In this document: positions 1 through 7,169 of the stretch, piece by piece
How positions within the stretch are numbered: the stretch's first letter is position 1
Layout: each line of letters starts with the position of its first letter
Source: an uncultured Clostridium sp.
GTDB taxonomy: Bacteria > Bacillota > Clostridia > TANB77 > CAG-508
Length of the DNA: 10,409 bases
Assembly (NCBI GenBank): GCA_946498265.1
Contig: CAMMNR010000053.1
Span: 1 to 10,409, forward strand
Direction of reading: 5' to 3'
The notes under the pieces: generated by a model
The model's input: the letters and a program-made list of their open reading frames with translations, nothing else
Databases searched by the model: none
What the model was told of the DNA's origin: nothing
Program-made: the position numbers and the translations under genes

Positions 1-1
1 T

Positions 2-133
2 TTATTAATAGTTTCTAATTCAATTAATTTCCATCAAAACTTAAAAAATTATCAATTAGTATTAGGATTAAGCAGCAAAACTGATTCTTATATAGAACAA
101 ATCTTTCCCATTATACAACAAAAAAGAACTTAA
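2..133 (+). CDS. 3' end of an unidentified protein (partial, runs off the left edge)
   Basis: The + strand frame beginning at base 2 is open for 43 codons and ends in TAA at 131-133. The encoded tail contains LVLGLSSKTDSYIEQIFPII and ends QQKRT. The other two + frames are quickly closed, and a run this long is moderately unlikely by chance in such AT-rich DNA. The composition (mixed hydrophobic and polar, no low-complexity run) looks like real protein. The stop codon sits in the left arm of a hairpin shared with spoVG, as expected for a gene that ends here. I do not recognise the family from this tail and assign no function. Confidence 0.5.
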   Translation, partial: LLIVSNSINFHQNLKNYQLVLGLSSKTDSYIEQIFPIIQQKRT

Positions 134-165
134 TAGTACAATTGGTACATTTCAAGTTCTTTCTT
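120..165. terminator. Bidirectional hairpin terminator between the left-edge gene and spoVG
   Basis: AAAGAACTT (123-131) pairs perfectly with AAGTTCTTT (154-162), giving a 9-bp stem. The loop contains a smaller GTAC/GTAC pairing (136-139 with 145-148). Read on the - strand the stem is followed by an uninterrupted T run (TTCTTTTTTG), so it fits an intrinsic terminator for spoVG. On the + strand the tail is a looser T-rich stretch (CTTATTATTTTTT), so it may also end the left-edge gene, whose stop codon overlaps the left arm. Confidence 0.8.
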
Positions 166-179
166 ATTATTTTTTATAA

Positions 180-452
180 TTATTCTGCTGAACCTTCTGT
201 TTCTGGAGCTTCATAAGCATCTAATATAGCTTTTTGAATTTTCTCTCTTGTTTCAGCATTGATTGGATGAGCTATATCTTTGAATTCTCCGTTTGGAGTT
301 TTTCTACTTGGCATAGCTATAAATAATCCATTTTGACTTTCGATAACTTTAATATCATGAACTGCGAATTCGTTATCGAATGTTACAGAAGCAACAGCTT
401 TCATTCTGTTCTCTGAATTTACTTTTCTTAAACGTACATCTGTAATTTGCAT
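180..452 (-). CDS. spoVG: SpoVG, small nucleic-acid-binding regulator
   Basis: The 90-aa product has the hallmark SpoVG sequence: MQITDVRLRK at the N-terminus, then a VASVTFDNEFAVHDIKVIE block, GLFIAMPSRK at about residues 42-51, and FKDIAHPIN at about 57-65, ending in a short acidic tail. The length matches the family. In Bacillus SpoVG affects septation and spore cortex formation; in Staphylococcus and Listeria homologues bind DNA or RNA and influence virulence and cell-wall genes. The start is fixed by the conserved N-terminus and by AAGGAAGGCAGGTG just upstream (461-474). The gene stands alone, with its own promoter and terminator. No nearby yabJ or purR homologue is visible, unlike in Bacillus. 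Confidence 0.97.
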   Translation of the reverse strand: MQITDVRLRKVNSENRMKAVASVTFDNEFAVHDIKVIESQNGLFIAMPSRKTPNGEFKDIAHPINAETREKIQKAILDAYEAPETEGSAE

Positions 453-483
453 TGTGTGCGCACCTGCCTTCCTTAAGTTTTTA

Positions 484-514
484 ATAATTGTACATATATA
501 GTATGTACAATTAT
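484..514. repeat. 12-bp perfect inverted repeat at the spoVG start site
   Basis: ATAATTGTACAT (484-495) and ATGTACAATTAT (503-514) are exact reverse complements separated by 7 bases. The dyad lies just downstream of the predicted -10 box, over the likely start site and early leader of spoVG. It could be an operator for a dimeric repressor or a hairpin at the 5' end of the mRNA. No T run follows on the - strand, so a terminator is unlikely. Confidence 0.6.
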
Positions 515-515
515 A

Positions 516-544
516 TTATTCTTCATAAAAAAACTTTTTCCTTC
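516..544 (-). promoter_or_regulatory. Candidate sigma-H promoter of spoVG
   Basis: On the - strand, GAAGGAAAA (plus coordinates 536-544) fits the sigma-H -35 pattern RnAGGAwWW. After 11 bases (525-535), GAAGAATAA (516-524) fits the -10 pattern RnnGAATww. The spacing is within the usual 11-12. The Bacillus subtilis spoVG promoter is a classic sigma-H promoter, so motif and gene identity agree. Transcription would start near 509, giving a leader of about 57 nt. A TATAAT at 510-515 has no matching -35 box at 17 bp, so a sigma-A reading is weaker. Confidence 0.65.
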
Positions 545-800
545 TTTTTTTTACAAAAAAATTAAATTTTATTTCATTATTTAGTATTACAATTCATATC
601 CTTAAATCTTACCACAATATCCTAAAATATATACTTTTGGATTGATTGAAACAATTTTAGAAATTATTATTTCATTTTTTGGAAAATGTCTGCGTTGAGA
701 TTTAGCTTAGTAACATTTTTCATAGATGATACATAATTTACTATATCACATTTTTAAATTATTATTCATTAAATATTTCACATAAAATATTAAAAAACTA

Positions 801-829
801 TTGAAATTTAAGTCATATAATTATATAAT
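801..829 (+). promoter_or_regulatory. Sigma-A type promoter of murC
   Basis: TTGAAA (801-806) and TATAAT (824-829) are separated by exactly 17 bases. Transcription would begin near 836, leaving about 25 nt of leader that contains the ribosome site at 845-854. The TTG at 801, which could be mistaken for a translation start of murC, is the first triplet of this -35 box. Confidence 0.7.
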
Positions 830-860
830 TTATCTGTTATTCACAAGGAGGGTGTTTTTA

Positions 861-2243
861 ATGCCAAATATTGATAATTTAAAGAAATATAAAAATATAC
901 ATATGATTGGAATTGGTGGAGTTAGTATGAGCGGGATCGCTGCCATTTTAAAAAATTGGGGATTCCATATAACTGGCTCTGATAGTTCAGAATCTGAAAA
1001 TACAGAAAAACTTATTCAAGAAGATATAAAAGTAACTATTGGCCATAATTTAGAAGATGTAGCAAATTCTGATATAATAGTATATTCTGCTGCTATAAAA
1101 TCCGATGACCCCGAAATACTTGAGGCTCATAAATTAAATATACCAACTATTGAAAGAGCGGATTTTTTAGGTGAAATCACTAAATGTTTTAATGATACAA
1201 TATGTATTTCTGGAACTCATGGTAAAACTACTACTACTTCTATGGTTTCTCTTTGTTTTATAGAAGCATTGCAAAATCCAAGCATTCAAGTTGGCGCTTA
1301 TCTAAAACAAATTGATGGTAATTACCTAGTAGGAGATAGTGAACATTTTATTATAGAAGCTTGTGAATATGTTGAAAGCTTTTTAAAATTCAGCCCTAAA
1401 GCTGAAATTATATTAAATATTGATAATGACCATTTAGATTATTTTAAAACTTTTGATAATATAAAAAATGCTTTTATTAAATATGTAAAACTATTACCAG
1501 ATGATGGTTATTTAATTGCAAATGGTGATGATTCTAATTGTATGGATTTATTACAATACACAAATGCTAAAACAATTACATATGGCATAACTAATAAGAA
1601 AACAAACTTTTTTGCTGTAAATATTGTTTTTGATAATGATGGTTTTCCTGAATTTGATGTTTATCATAATGATGAATTTTATGAAAGAATTAAGCTTTCT
1701 GTTCCAGGAATGCATAATGTTTTAAATGCCTTATCATGTATTGCTTTATGTGATGCATACCATATTGATAAAAAATATATTAAAAGTGCTTTACTAAAAT
1801 TTACAGGTGCTCATAGAAGATTTGAATTTAAAGGAAAAATTAACAATATTGCAAGCGTATATGATGATTACGGTCATCATCCAACTGAGATAATTGCAAC
1901 AGCAAAATCTCTTATGAATAAAAAATATAATAAATCTTGGGTCATTTTCCAACCTCATACTTATAGCAGAACTAAAACTTTATTAGAAGACTTTGCCAAA
2001 GCTCTTCTTAATTTTGATAATATTATTGTTTTAGATATTTATGCCGCTAGAGAAAATAATACATATAATATAACCTCTAAAGATTTAGTTAATGAAATAT
2101 GCTCACTTGGAAAAGATGCCCATTACATTCCTGATTTTAATGAATGTGTAAATTTTGTTAAAAATAATGTTCAAGACGGCGACATTGTAATTACTTTAGG
2201 AGCTGGAACAGTTACTCAAGTTGGACCTTTACTTGTAAAATAG
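861..2243 (+). CDS. murC: UDP-N-acetylmuramate--L-alanine ligase MurC
   Basis: MurC is the cytoplasmic ligase that adds L-alanine to UDP-MurNAc with ATP, the first amino-acid step in making the peptidoglycan stem peptide. The 460-aa product is of normal length and shows all three Mur domains. The N-terminal UDP-binding domain has HMIGIGGVSMSG at 14-25. The ATPase domain has the P-loop GTHGKTTTT at 118-126, EACEY at 166-170 and NIDNDHLDYF at 186-195. The C-terminal domain has GAHRRFEF at 316-323, DDYGHHPTEI at 335-344, FQPHTYSR at 363-370 and LGAGT near 446. I choose ATG 861: AAGGAGGGTG (845-854) lies at ideal spacing and the family N-terminus starts here. A longer reading from TTG 801 would run through the promoter. 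It appears to be a single-gene unit ending in the hairpin at 2246-2279. Confidence 0.98.
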   Translation: MPNIDNLKKYKNIHMIGIGGVSMSGIAAILKNWGFHITGSDSSESENTEKLIQEDIKVTIGHNLEDVANSDIIVYSAAIKSDDPEILEAHKLNIPTIERADFLGEITKCFNDTICISGTHGKTTTTSMVSLCFIEALQNPSIQVGAYLKQIDGNYLVGDSEHFIIEACEYVESFLKFSPKAEIILNIDNDHLDYFKTFDNIKNAFIKYVKLLPDDGYLIANGDDSNCMDLLQYTNAKTITYGITNKKTNFFAVNIVFDNDGFPEFDVYHNDEFYERIKLSVPGMHNVLNALSCIALCDAYHIDKKYIKSALLKFTGAHRRFEFKGKINNIASVYDDYGHHPTEIIATAKSLMNKKYNKSWVIFQPHTYSRTKTLLEDFAKALLNFDNIIVLDIYAARENNTYNITSKDLVNEICSLGKDAHYIPDFNECVNFVKNNVQDGDIVITLGAGTVTQVGPLLVK

Positions 2244-2245
2244 AT

Positions 2246-2279
2246 CAAATAAAACAAGTCATTCGACTTGTTTTATTTG
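2246..2279. terminator. 15-bp hairpin shared by convergent murC and spoIVB
   Basis: The arms at 2246-2260 and 2265-2279 are perfect reverse complements around the tetraloop ATTC. The right arm is T-rich and is followed by more T (GTTTTAG), so on the + strand it works as a murC terminator. On the - strand the far arm ends in TTTTATTTG with TATTTTAC beyond, a plausible terminator for spoIVB. The spoIVB stop codon (2259-2261) and its last six sense codons lie inside the structure. Confidence 0.8.
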
Positions 2280-3485
2280 TTTTAGCATAATATCTCCAAA
2301 AACTCCATAACCTTGAGTAGGATCATTTACTAATACATGTGTAACTGCTCCTACAAATTTTCCATTTTGTATAATAGGTGATCCGCTCATTCCTTGTATT
2401 ATACCACCTGTCTTTTCAATTAATTTGGGGTCTGTTATTTTTATTTTCATACTTTTATTATCATAATTATTTTCTTTAAAAATTTTTTCAATTTCAATTT
2501 CATATTCTTGTATATTTCTATTATCTAAACTGCATAATATTGTTGCTTTACCTGTTTTTATTTCATCTCTTAAAGCTAATTCCATTTTTTTTGAAGTATC
2601 AATATTTAAACTTGACAAATTATCAACTATACCATATATGCCAAATTTAGTATTTTTATAAATTGTACCTATATTTGCTTGATTTTCAACTGTTCCTTGT
2701 ATTCTACCTGGTATTCCTTCTTCTCCTTTTTCTATATCCAATATTCTAGTTGTTACAAACTCTCCTGATGCTATATTTATTAGTTGTTGTGTATCTATAT
2801 CAGTAATACCATGACCTAATGCTCCAAAACTTTTTGTTTCTGGTTCATAAAAAGTTACTGTTCCTACTCCTGCTGCACTATCTCTAACCCATAGTCCTAA
2901 TTTATATTGATTATCATATGATTGAACTGGTTCTATACTGCATTCTTTAGTTTCTTCTTCATGTATATATTTTATATTTACATTTTCTCCTTTTGAATTG
3001 TTTACCTCATCTATTAAATCTTGAGTTGAGTTTATTATATTTTCATTTATTTGTATTATTGTATCTCCTTCTTGTATTTGCGAGTTTTCGTATGGTTTAT
3101 ATTTTTTATTATCTTTTCCTTCTATTTCAGACATACCAACTACTAAAACTCCATTAGTATATAACTTTAATCCTGCAATATTTCCTACTGGAATTACTGT
3201 AGTTTTAGGTAATGTATTTACTTCTACTGTTTTTAATTTTACTTTATCAAATAAACTAACTTCCAAATTCTTTTTTCCTACTTTTTCAGTTATTTCACTA
3301 TTTGAACTTGTTTCTAATATTTCTTCGTTTTCTTGTTTTATGCTTATTCCAAATAGTTTTTTTATGTTTATGTTTTCCCCTTCAAATAATACTAGTTTAT
3401 CTGGAATTGATTGTATTAGTAAAAAATATGTGTAAAATACAAACAAAAAAAATACTAATAATAGCTTTAAAAAAAATTTTTTCAT
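2259..3485 (-). CDS. spoIVB: SpoIVB, sporulation serine peptidase (S55 family)
   Basis: In Bacillus SpoIVB is secreted by the forespore into the intermembrane space, where it triggers pro-sigma-K processing by cutting SpoIVFA. The 408-aa product begins with one N-terminal membrane segment (about 5-25). A PDZ domain follows (about 100-180, with GDTIIQINENI at 140-150). The S55 peptidase domain then contains GALGHGITDID (221-231, likely catalytic His225) and GGIIQGMSGSPIIQNG (360-375, likely nucleophile Ser367 in GxSGSP), followed by VTHVLVNDP. Both catalytic residues are present, so it should be active. The ribosome site GGAGGG (3491-3496) fixes the start. It lies 115 bp downstream of the 607-aa protein gene, on the same strand. 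I could not pick out a convincing sigma-F/G promoter in that gap. Its final codons are embedded in the terminator hairpin. Confidence 0.96.
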   Translation of the reverse strand: MKKFFLKLLLVFFLFVFYTYFLLIQSIPDKLVLFEGENINIKKLFGISIKQENEEILETSSNSEITEKVGKKNLEVSLFDKVKLKTVEVNTLPKTTVIPVGNIAGLKLYTNGVLVVGMSEIEGKDNKKYKPYENSQIQEGDTIIQINENIINSTQDLIDEVNNSKGENVNIKYIHEEETKECSIEPVQSYDNQYKLGLWVRDSAAGVGTVTFYEPETKSFGALGHGITDIDTQQLINIASGEFVTTRILDIEKGEEGIPGRIQGTVENQANIGTIYKNTKFGIYGIVDNLSSLNIDTSKKMELALRDEIKTGKATILCSLDNRNIQEYEIEIEKIFKENNYDNKSMKIKITDPKLIEKTGGIIQGMSGSPIIQNGKFVGAVTHVLVNDPTQGYGVFGDIMLKQIKQVE

Positions 3486-3600
3486 TGTATCCCTCCGATT
3501 TTCACATTATATTTAATTTCAATATAAAGTCTTCAAATTATATAATGTAAAAATAATTTTTCGCTATTATTAGTATTAACTTTTTATTTTTTTATATACA

Positions 3601-5424
3601 TTAATTTGTAACTTCATCAATTCTTGTGACTACATCATCTCTTGTAACTCTATATTGTCCATATCGCTCCCTTGCTAATGCTGTATAATATAGTTTTGCT
3701 AATTGTCCCTCTTTTGAAGTTTCACCTCTACTAGCATATTCTTTCATTAATTCAGATATTGATTGTCCTGAGTTTTCAAAATTTGGATTTATTATAGAAT
3801 TATATGATGCCTGATCTCCTCTTGGATAATAATATATAGTTTGTTCATACACTTCGTCTATTCCATCTGGATTTCTCCATGTTGCTAATCCTGTTCTTCT
3901 TTCAAAATCAACATTATATATTCCTATTGTATTATTTAAATCTTTATTTAGGACTTCTGGGTCTGTAAATTTATAATATTCACCTGCTTGTGTATCTAAT
4001 AAATATATTGATTCTTCTGAAACAAAATCTTCATTTATATCATTTTGTACAATTGCATGTCCATTATATACTTTCCCACCTATATTTAAACCTTGTAAAA
4101 ATGTAATAACAGATATATTTTCGGTTAATTGTTCCCATTCATATTCTTCTAATTTTGGCATTGCAAAATTAACATCTGATGTTGATACTTTATTATAATT
4201 TGAAATAGCAACAATTAAATTTGATTCTATTGAGTCTTTTATAATTTCTAATCTATGTGCATTAAAATCAGAATTTTCATCTTCTATATAATATGTACTT
4301 GCTCCATATAATTCTTTAAATATATCTCTTTTTATAGTAAAAGGTGTATTTTCGTCTGTATATCTATTTCCTTCTACATCTACTGCATCTTCTGTTGATA
4401 AGTCTCCTAAGTTGTAATCATTTAGTACTCTATCTTTAAACTCATATGCCTCTTTATAAAAATTTACTGCATTATCATTATTTATTATACTATCAACAGT
4501 TTTATTGTTTTGTGGTAATATTTCATCATTTATCATTGAAAATACTTCTTCTCCATTTCCTGTTATATTACCAACATAATATTTAGCACCATTTATTTTT
4601 TTAAATGGATATTTTACAATCCAACCAGCTAATTGGTTTTGTGCTTGGTTATCTTGGACATATATTTTATTTTCAAAATCTGTTGGATTATATTTTTCTA
4701 CAGTTGTTATAGTATTTGTTTCAGGATCATTTATTTTTTCAGTCTCATTCGGTATATATACTTTTTGACTTAATCCTTCATTTCTTCCATCTTCTACACC
4801 TATTGTTATTCCTCTATATGTATAATTATCTCCTACTTTATTTACTCCTGTTAATAAATAACCTGAATCATTTACATTCTCACCATCTATAACTCCTTGA
4901 ATTGTTATATAATTATCTAATGTATATGTTATTACAAAGTCATCTTGACCTCTTTTATATCTGCAACTATAATATATATATGGCTTTAATCCATTAATTT
5001 CTTGTCCATCTGAATACGTAGAATCGTCTTCTAGACTATTTATAGTACTTTCATCTAATTTATTGTCATATGCTGAATAAATATAATATCCATCATATAA
5101 TGTGTATACTATTGCTGGTACATAGTTTTTTAAGACATCTTCTCCATATCCAGACATTTTAAAATTCCCAGCTAGTGAATTATAAAATGTTGTTACAGAT
5201 GCTTCAATGTCTCTAATTTTGGAATTAGCAATATCTGATGTTGTACTATTTGCCATATTTAATTGAAAAGCTTTTATTGCATCATATGTTGCACTTTGTA
5301 ATTTTGAGTCATATGATACTTGCAAATCTATTGTTTTTATTTGATTACTTGCATAGCTGTTTAATAATATTGCCATTGGTAATATTATTATAATAGCTAA
5401 AAGTGCTAATCCTGATATTTTCAT
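3601..5424 (-). CDS. 607-aa single-span protein with large exterior domain, pilus-cluster associated (function unknown)
   Basis: An N-terminal hydrophobic helix (about 4-25, MKISGLALLAIIII) is followed by a helical stretch (about 30-100) and a conserved-looking block VPAIVYTLYDGYYIYSAYD (102-120). The remainder is long, acidic and probably beta-rich, with many Asp/Asn/Tyr residues. It has few Cys, one at 154. The predicted topology is N-in with nearly the whole protein outside the membrane. It has no leader with a Gly before the helix and no sortase motif. The post-helix segment (LQVSYDSKLQSATYDAIKAF) recalls the start of TadE/TadG-type minor pilins, but I cannot assign the family. It is the last and largest member of the pilin-like array, so a tip or surface subunit is plausible by inference. 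The ribosome site is weak (GAAAGG about 9 nt before ATG). An upstream hairpin at 5471-5501 separates it from the preceding gene. Confidence 0.7.
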   Translation of the reverse strand: MKISGLALLAIIIILPMAILLNSYASNQIKTIDLQVSYDSKLQSATYDAIKAFQLNMANSTTSDIANSKIRDIEASVTTFYNSLAGNFKMSGYGEDVLKNYVPAIVYTLYDGYYIYSAYDNKLDESTINSLEDDSTYSDGQEINGLKPYIYYSCRYKRGQDDFVITYTLDNYITIQGVIDGENVNDSGYLLTGVNKVGDNYTYRGITIGVEDGRNEGLSQKVYIPNETEKINDPETNTITTVEKYNPTDFENKIYVQDNQAQNQLAGWIVKYPFKKINGAKYYVGNITGNGEEVFSMINDEILPQNNKTVDSIINNDNAVNFYKEAYEFKDRVLNDYNLGDLSTEDAVDVEGNRYTDENTPFTIKRDIFKELYGASTYYIEDENSDFNAHRLEIIKDSIESNLIVAISNYNKVSTSDVNFAMPKLEEYEWEQLTENISVITFLQGLNIGGKVYNGHAIVQNDINEDFVSEESIYLLDTQAGEYYKFTDPEVLNKDLNNTIGIYNVDFERRTGLATWRNPDGIDEVYEQTIYYYPRGDQASYNSIINPNFENSGQSISELMKEYASRGETSKEGQLAKLYYTALARERYGQYRVTRDDVVTRIDEVTN

Positions 5425-5470
5425 AAGATAACCTTTCTTTAGTTTTTCACTAATTTAAATAATTATACTC

Positions 5471-5501
5471 AAATAGCTTGTAATTTTATTACAAGCTATT
5501 T
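5471..5501. terminator. 13-bp hairpin between the MSDTLIV gene and the 607-aa gene
   Basis: AAATAGCTTGTAA (5471-5483) pairs perfectly with TTACAAGCTATTT (5489-5501) around a 5-base loop. On the - strand it starts 10 nt after the stop of the 173-aa gene. Only TTT, then GAGTATAATTATTT, follows the stem, so as an intrinsic terminator it is weak. It may attenuate transcription or protect the upstream mRNA, lowering expression of the 607-aa protein relative to the small subunits. Confidence 0.55.
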
Positions 5502-5511
5502 CCCCTTTTAT

Positions 5512-6033
5512 TTAGTTTCCATCTGCTGTTACCATTGCTGTTTTTTCTCCTGCATTAGAATAATTTTCATTTCCTGAAACCAAATAGAAGAAATTATTTA
5601 AAACATCTCCTATTGTTTGATTTGTATTTTTATAACTTGCTGTGAAAATGTCGCCTTCCTTTAGATAATAAATTCTATTTTCTTCTATTTCACCTTCAAT
5701 CTCTGCTGTGTATACTGTATAATATACATTTTCACCTATTTTATCTGCTTGCGCTTGTTGAACTTTTTTACCTAAATTTGAATCTTTAATTTGAGCTTCC
5801 ATTTCTACTTCATATAAATTACCTGTAGAAGCTAGTTGTTGGTCTAGTTCATCAATATCTTCTTGTGATATCTTTCCTGTTGATGCTACTTTATCTACAA
5901 AGCTTGTTAGTGCTGATTGTGCAACTAATTGAGAAACATCATCTGTTCTATCTGCCATTGTCATTAGTGGAAATACAAATAATAATACTGCTGCTACTCC
6001 AATTGAAATTATAACTATTAATGTATCACTCAT
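5512..6033 (-). CDS. 173-aa pilin-like single-span protein (MSDTLIV type)
   Basis: One N-terminal hydrophobic helix (about 5-25, ending FPLMTMADRTDD) is followed by a helical region and a block VDKVASTGKISQEDID (46-61) with LASTGNLYEVEME (67-79), then a beta-rich tail with an IYYLKEGDIFTASYKN segment. I associate this DKVxxTGKI...TGNxYEVE pattern with small proteins encoded in Firmicute Tad-type pilus clusters, but from memory and without a search. I choose ATG 6031-6033, preceded by AAGGAGGGAAATT. A longer frame opens at 6096 but would overlap the upstream gene, lacks a ribosome site and would put a charged, non-conserved 21-residue leader before the helix. It is a likely minor pilin or pseudopilin, without a prepilin cleavage site. 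Confidence 0.75.
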   Translation of the reverse strand: MSDTLIVIISIGVAAVLLFVFPLMTMADRTDDVSQLVAQSALTSFVDKVASTGKISQEDIDELDQQLASTGNLYEVEMEAQIKDSNLGKKVQQAQADKIGENVYYTVYTAEIEGEIEENRIYYLKEGDIFTASYKNTNQTIGDVLNNFFYLVSGNENYSNAGEKTAMVTADGN

Positions 6034-6076
6034 AATTTCCCTCCTTGTATAAATATATTTAATACCTGTTTCTGAT

Positions 6077-6733
6077 TTATTGTGGTGGAATAACAAAACT
6101 ATATGTTATAATTCTTTTTCTATATTTATTCCTATCAGGTACTGCATTACTTATATTAAATTCATCATCTGTGTTATCTACTTGATTTGGATTTCTTATT
6201 TCATCTTGAACATATACACCTAATGACTCTTTAATATTATATTGAGTTTGATGAGAAACAATATAATTATATAGACTTTCAGTTCCCATCTTTACTATTC
6301 CAAACTTTCTTCTAAAATCAGATTCATTAGTTTCATATTCATGATATAAGATTCCGTCTATAAATTCTTTAGGATCTGGCATATTAACAGCATCTATTTC
6401 TTTTATATCTAATCCTGTTTCTCTATCTTGATATAAATAATAGTCATCTGGAAATTCAAAAACTATTTTGTAATTTTCTTTATATGATCTATATATTGAA
6501 GGTATTATTGTTTCTAATCCTACATATCTATTTGTATCATTTTCATTGCTTAAATAATAAAATCTTTTTCTAACTTCTTCGTCTTGCATAGTGAAAGCTT
6601 CTCTATCTGAATATCTTAAAACAGAATCTATCGCTTCTCTAGCTTGTGAAAAGGCAAGAATAGCAATAGTAAGACCTATTACAAATAATAATACTGATCC
6701 AGCCATTTTTAATGCATCAGCAACGTTTTCCAT
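6077..6733 (-). CDS. 218-aa pilin-like single-span protein (MENVADAL type)
   Basis: The N-terminus MENVADALKMAGSVLL resembles the MENASKAL proteins upstream: Glu at position 2, a short neutral head, then one hydrophobic helix (about 10-28) and FSQAREAID. The exterior part is longer than in its neighbours and carries RYVGLETIIPSIYRSYKEN (69-87), followed by YKIVFEFPDDYY. This looks like a strongly constrained core, and I recall similar ETIIPxIYRxYKENYKIVF blocks in hypothetical clostridial proteins. The C-terminal part is charged (NKYRKRIITYSFVIPPQ) and lacks the Cys motif of the short paralogues. AGGAGG lies 6 nt before ATG, a near-ideal ribosome site. The next gene follows after 43 nt. It is a probable structural or minor pilin of the same machine; the exact role is unknown. 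Confidence 0.75.
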   Translation of the reverse strand: MENVADALKMAGSVLLFVIGLTIAILAFSQAREAIDSVLRYSDREAFTMQDEEVRKRFYYLSNENDTNRYVGLETIIPSIYRSYKENYKIVFEFPDDYYLYQDRETGLDIKEIDAVNMPDPKEFIDGILYHEYETNESDFRRKFGIVKMGTESLYNYIVSHQTQYNIKESLGVYVQDEIRNPNQVDNTDDEFNISNAVPDRNKYRKRIITYSFVIPPQ

Positions 6734-6770
6734 GCTATTCCTCCTAATTATATAAATATTTTCAATATAT

Positions 6771-7169
6771 TTATGAGTTAGTTGTTATTTTAATGTTCTT
6801 AACATATCCTAGATTATCACTATCAGCTGTATTTTCATATTCTAATTCCACTTTATATTCTTTTTTAGTATCAATATCAGATGTAGAAGTTTTAGTTTCT
6901 CCATCAACACTCACAGTTACATCTGGTAATGATGAGTCTGAATTACTTGCTAATACTTCATTAATTAATGATTTTACAACTGAACCTTTTTGCCTATTCC
7001 CTTCATATTTTAGAAATTTATTGTTAAATGCTGTTATCTCAGCTTGTGACATACCACTGTTGTTAACTGTGTCTTGTGCTTGGTTGAATATTAATATACC
7101 TAAAGATATTAATAATATAGCTAATAATATAGCTCCTGCAATAATTAATGCTTTTGATGCATTCTCCAT
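6771..7169 (-). CDS. 132-aa MENASKAL pilin-like protein
   Basis: The N-terminus MENASKALIIAGAILL and helix (about 8-29) are followed by FNNKFLKY (48-55), GSVVKSLINEVLASN (62-76) and a short beta-rich tail (VTVSVDG, EYKVELEYE). It ends with GYVKNIKITT (121-130), which corresponds to the C-terminal G-R-V/I motif of the two upstream paralogues. It has no cysteine, unlike them. It is the shortest member of the set and has the simplest composition, so it is a reasonable candidate for the major filament subunit, though that is a guess. The ribosome site is a modest AAGGGAGAG. The gap from the upstream MKK gene (86 nt) contains a small 8-bp dyad. There is no prepilin leader or Flp-type G|xxxxEY site. 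Confidence 0.75.
   Translation of the reverse strand: MENASKALIIAGAILLAILLISLGILIFNQAQDTVNNSGMSQAEITAFNNKFLKYEGNRQKGSVVKSLINEVLASNSDSSLPDVTVSVDGETKTSTSDIDTKKEYKVELEYENTADSDNLGYVKNIKITTNS

Larger units (their letters stand above)
453..860. other. Divergent intergenic region spoVG-murC
   Basis: This 408-bp stretch has no gene I can support. Its left end holds the spoVG ribosome site, the dyad at 484-514 and the sigma-H-type promoter at 516-544. Its right end holds the murC promoter at 801-829 and ribosome site at 845-854. The middle (about 545-800) is AT-rich; I see no paired stem with a T run and no tRNA- or riboswitch-like structure. A short stretch around 685-715 is less AT-rich than its surroundings but gives only a 16-codon frame without a good ribosome site. 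Confidence 0.6.

Noticed and set aside
686..736. 16-codon + strand frame in the spoVG-murC gap
   Set aside because: Very short, poor ribosome site, no recognisable motif.
801..860. N-terminal extension of MurC from TTG 801
   Set aside because: The TTG is part of a TTGAAA -35 box, the extension is not MurC-like, and a strong ribosome site lies directly before ATG 861.
3302..3550. Possible + strand 82-aa frame
   Set aside because: It lies antisense to the N-terminal region of spoIVB, is hydrophobic by mirror composition and has no ribosome site.
3486..3600. Sigma-F/G or sigma-A promoter for spoIVB
   Set aside because: TTGAAG and TATAAT occur but 19 bases apart, and no sigma-F/G boxes fit with correct spacing; too weak to call.
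6034..6096. Longer start (ATG 6096) for the 173-aa protein
   Set aside because: It would overlap the upstream gene, has no ribosome site and adds a charged non-conserved leader; ATG 6033 has AAGGAGGG at good spacing.
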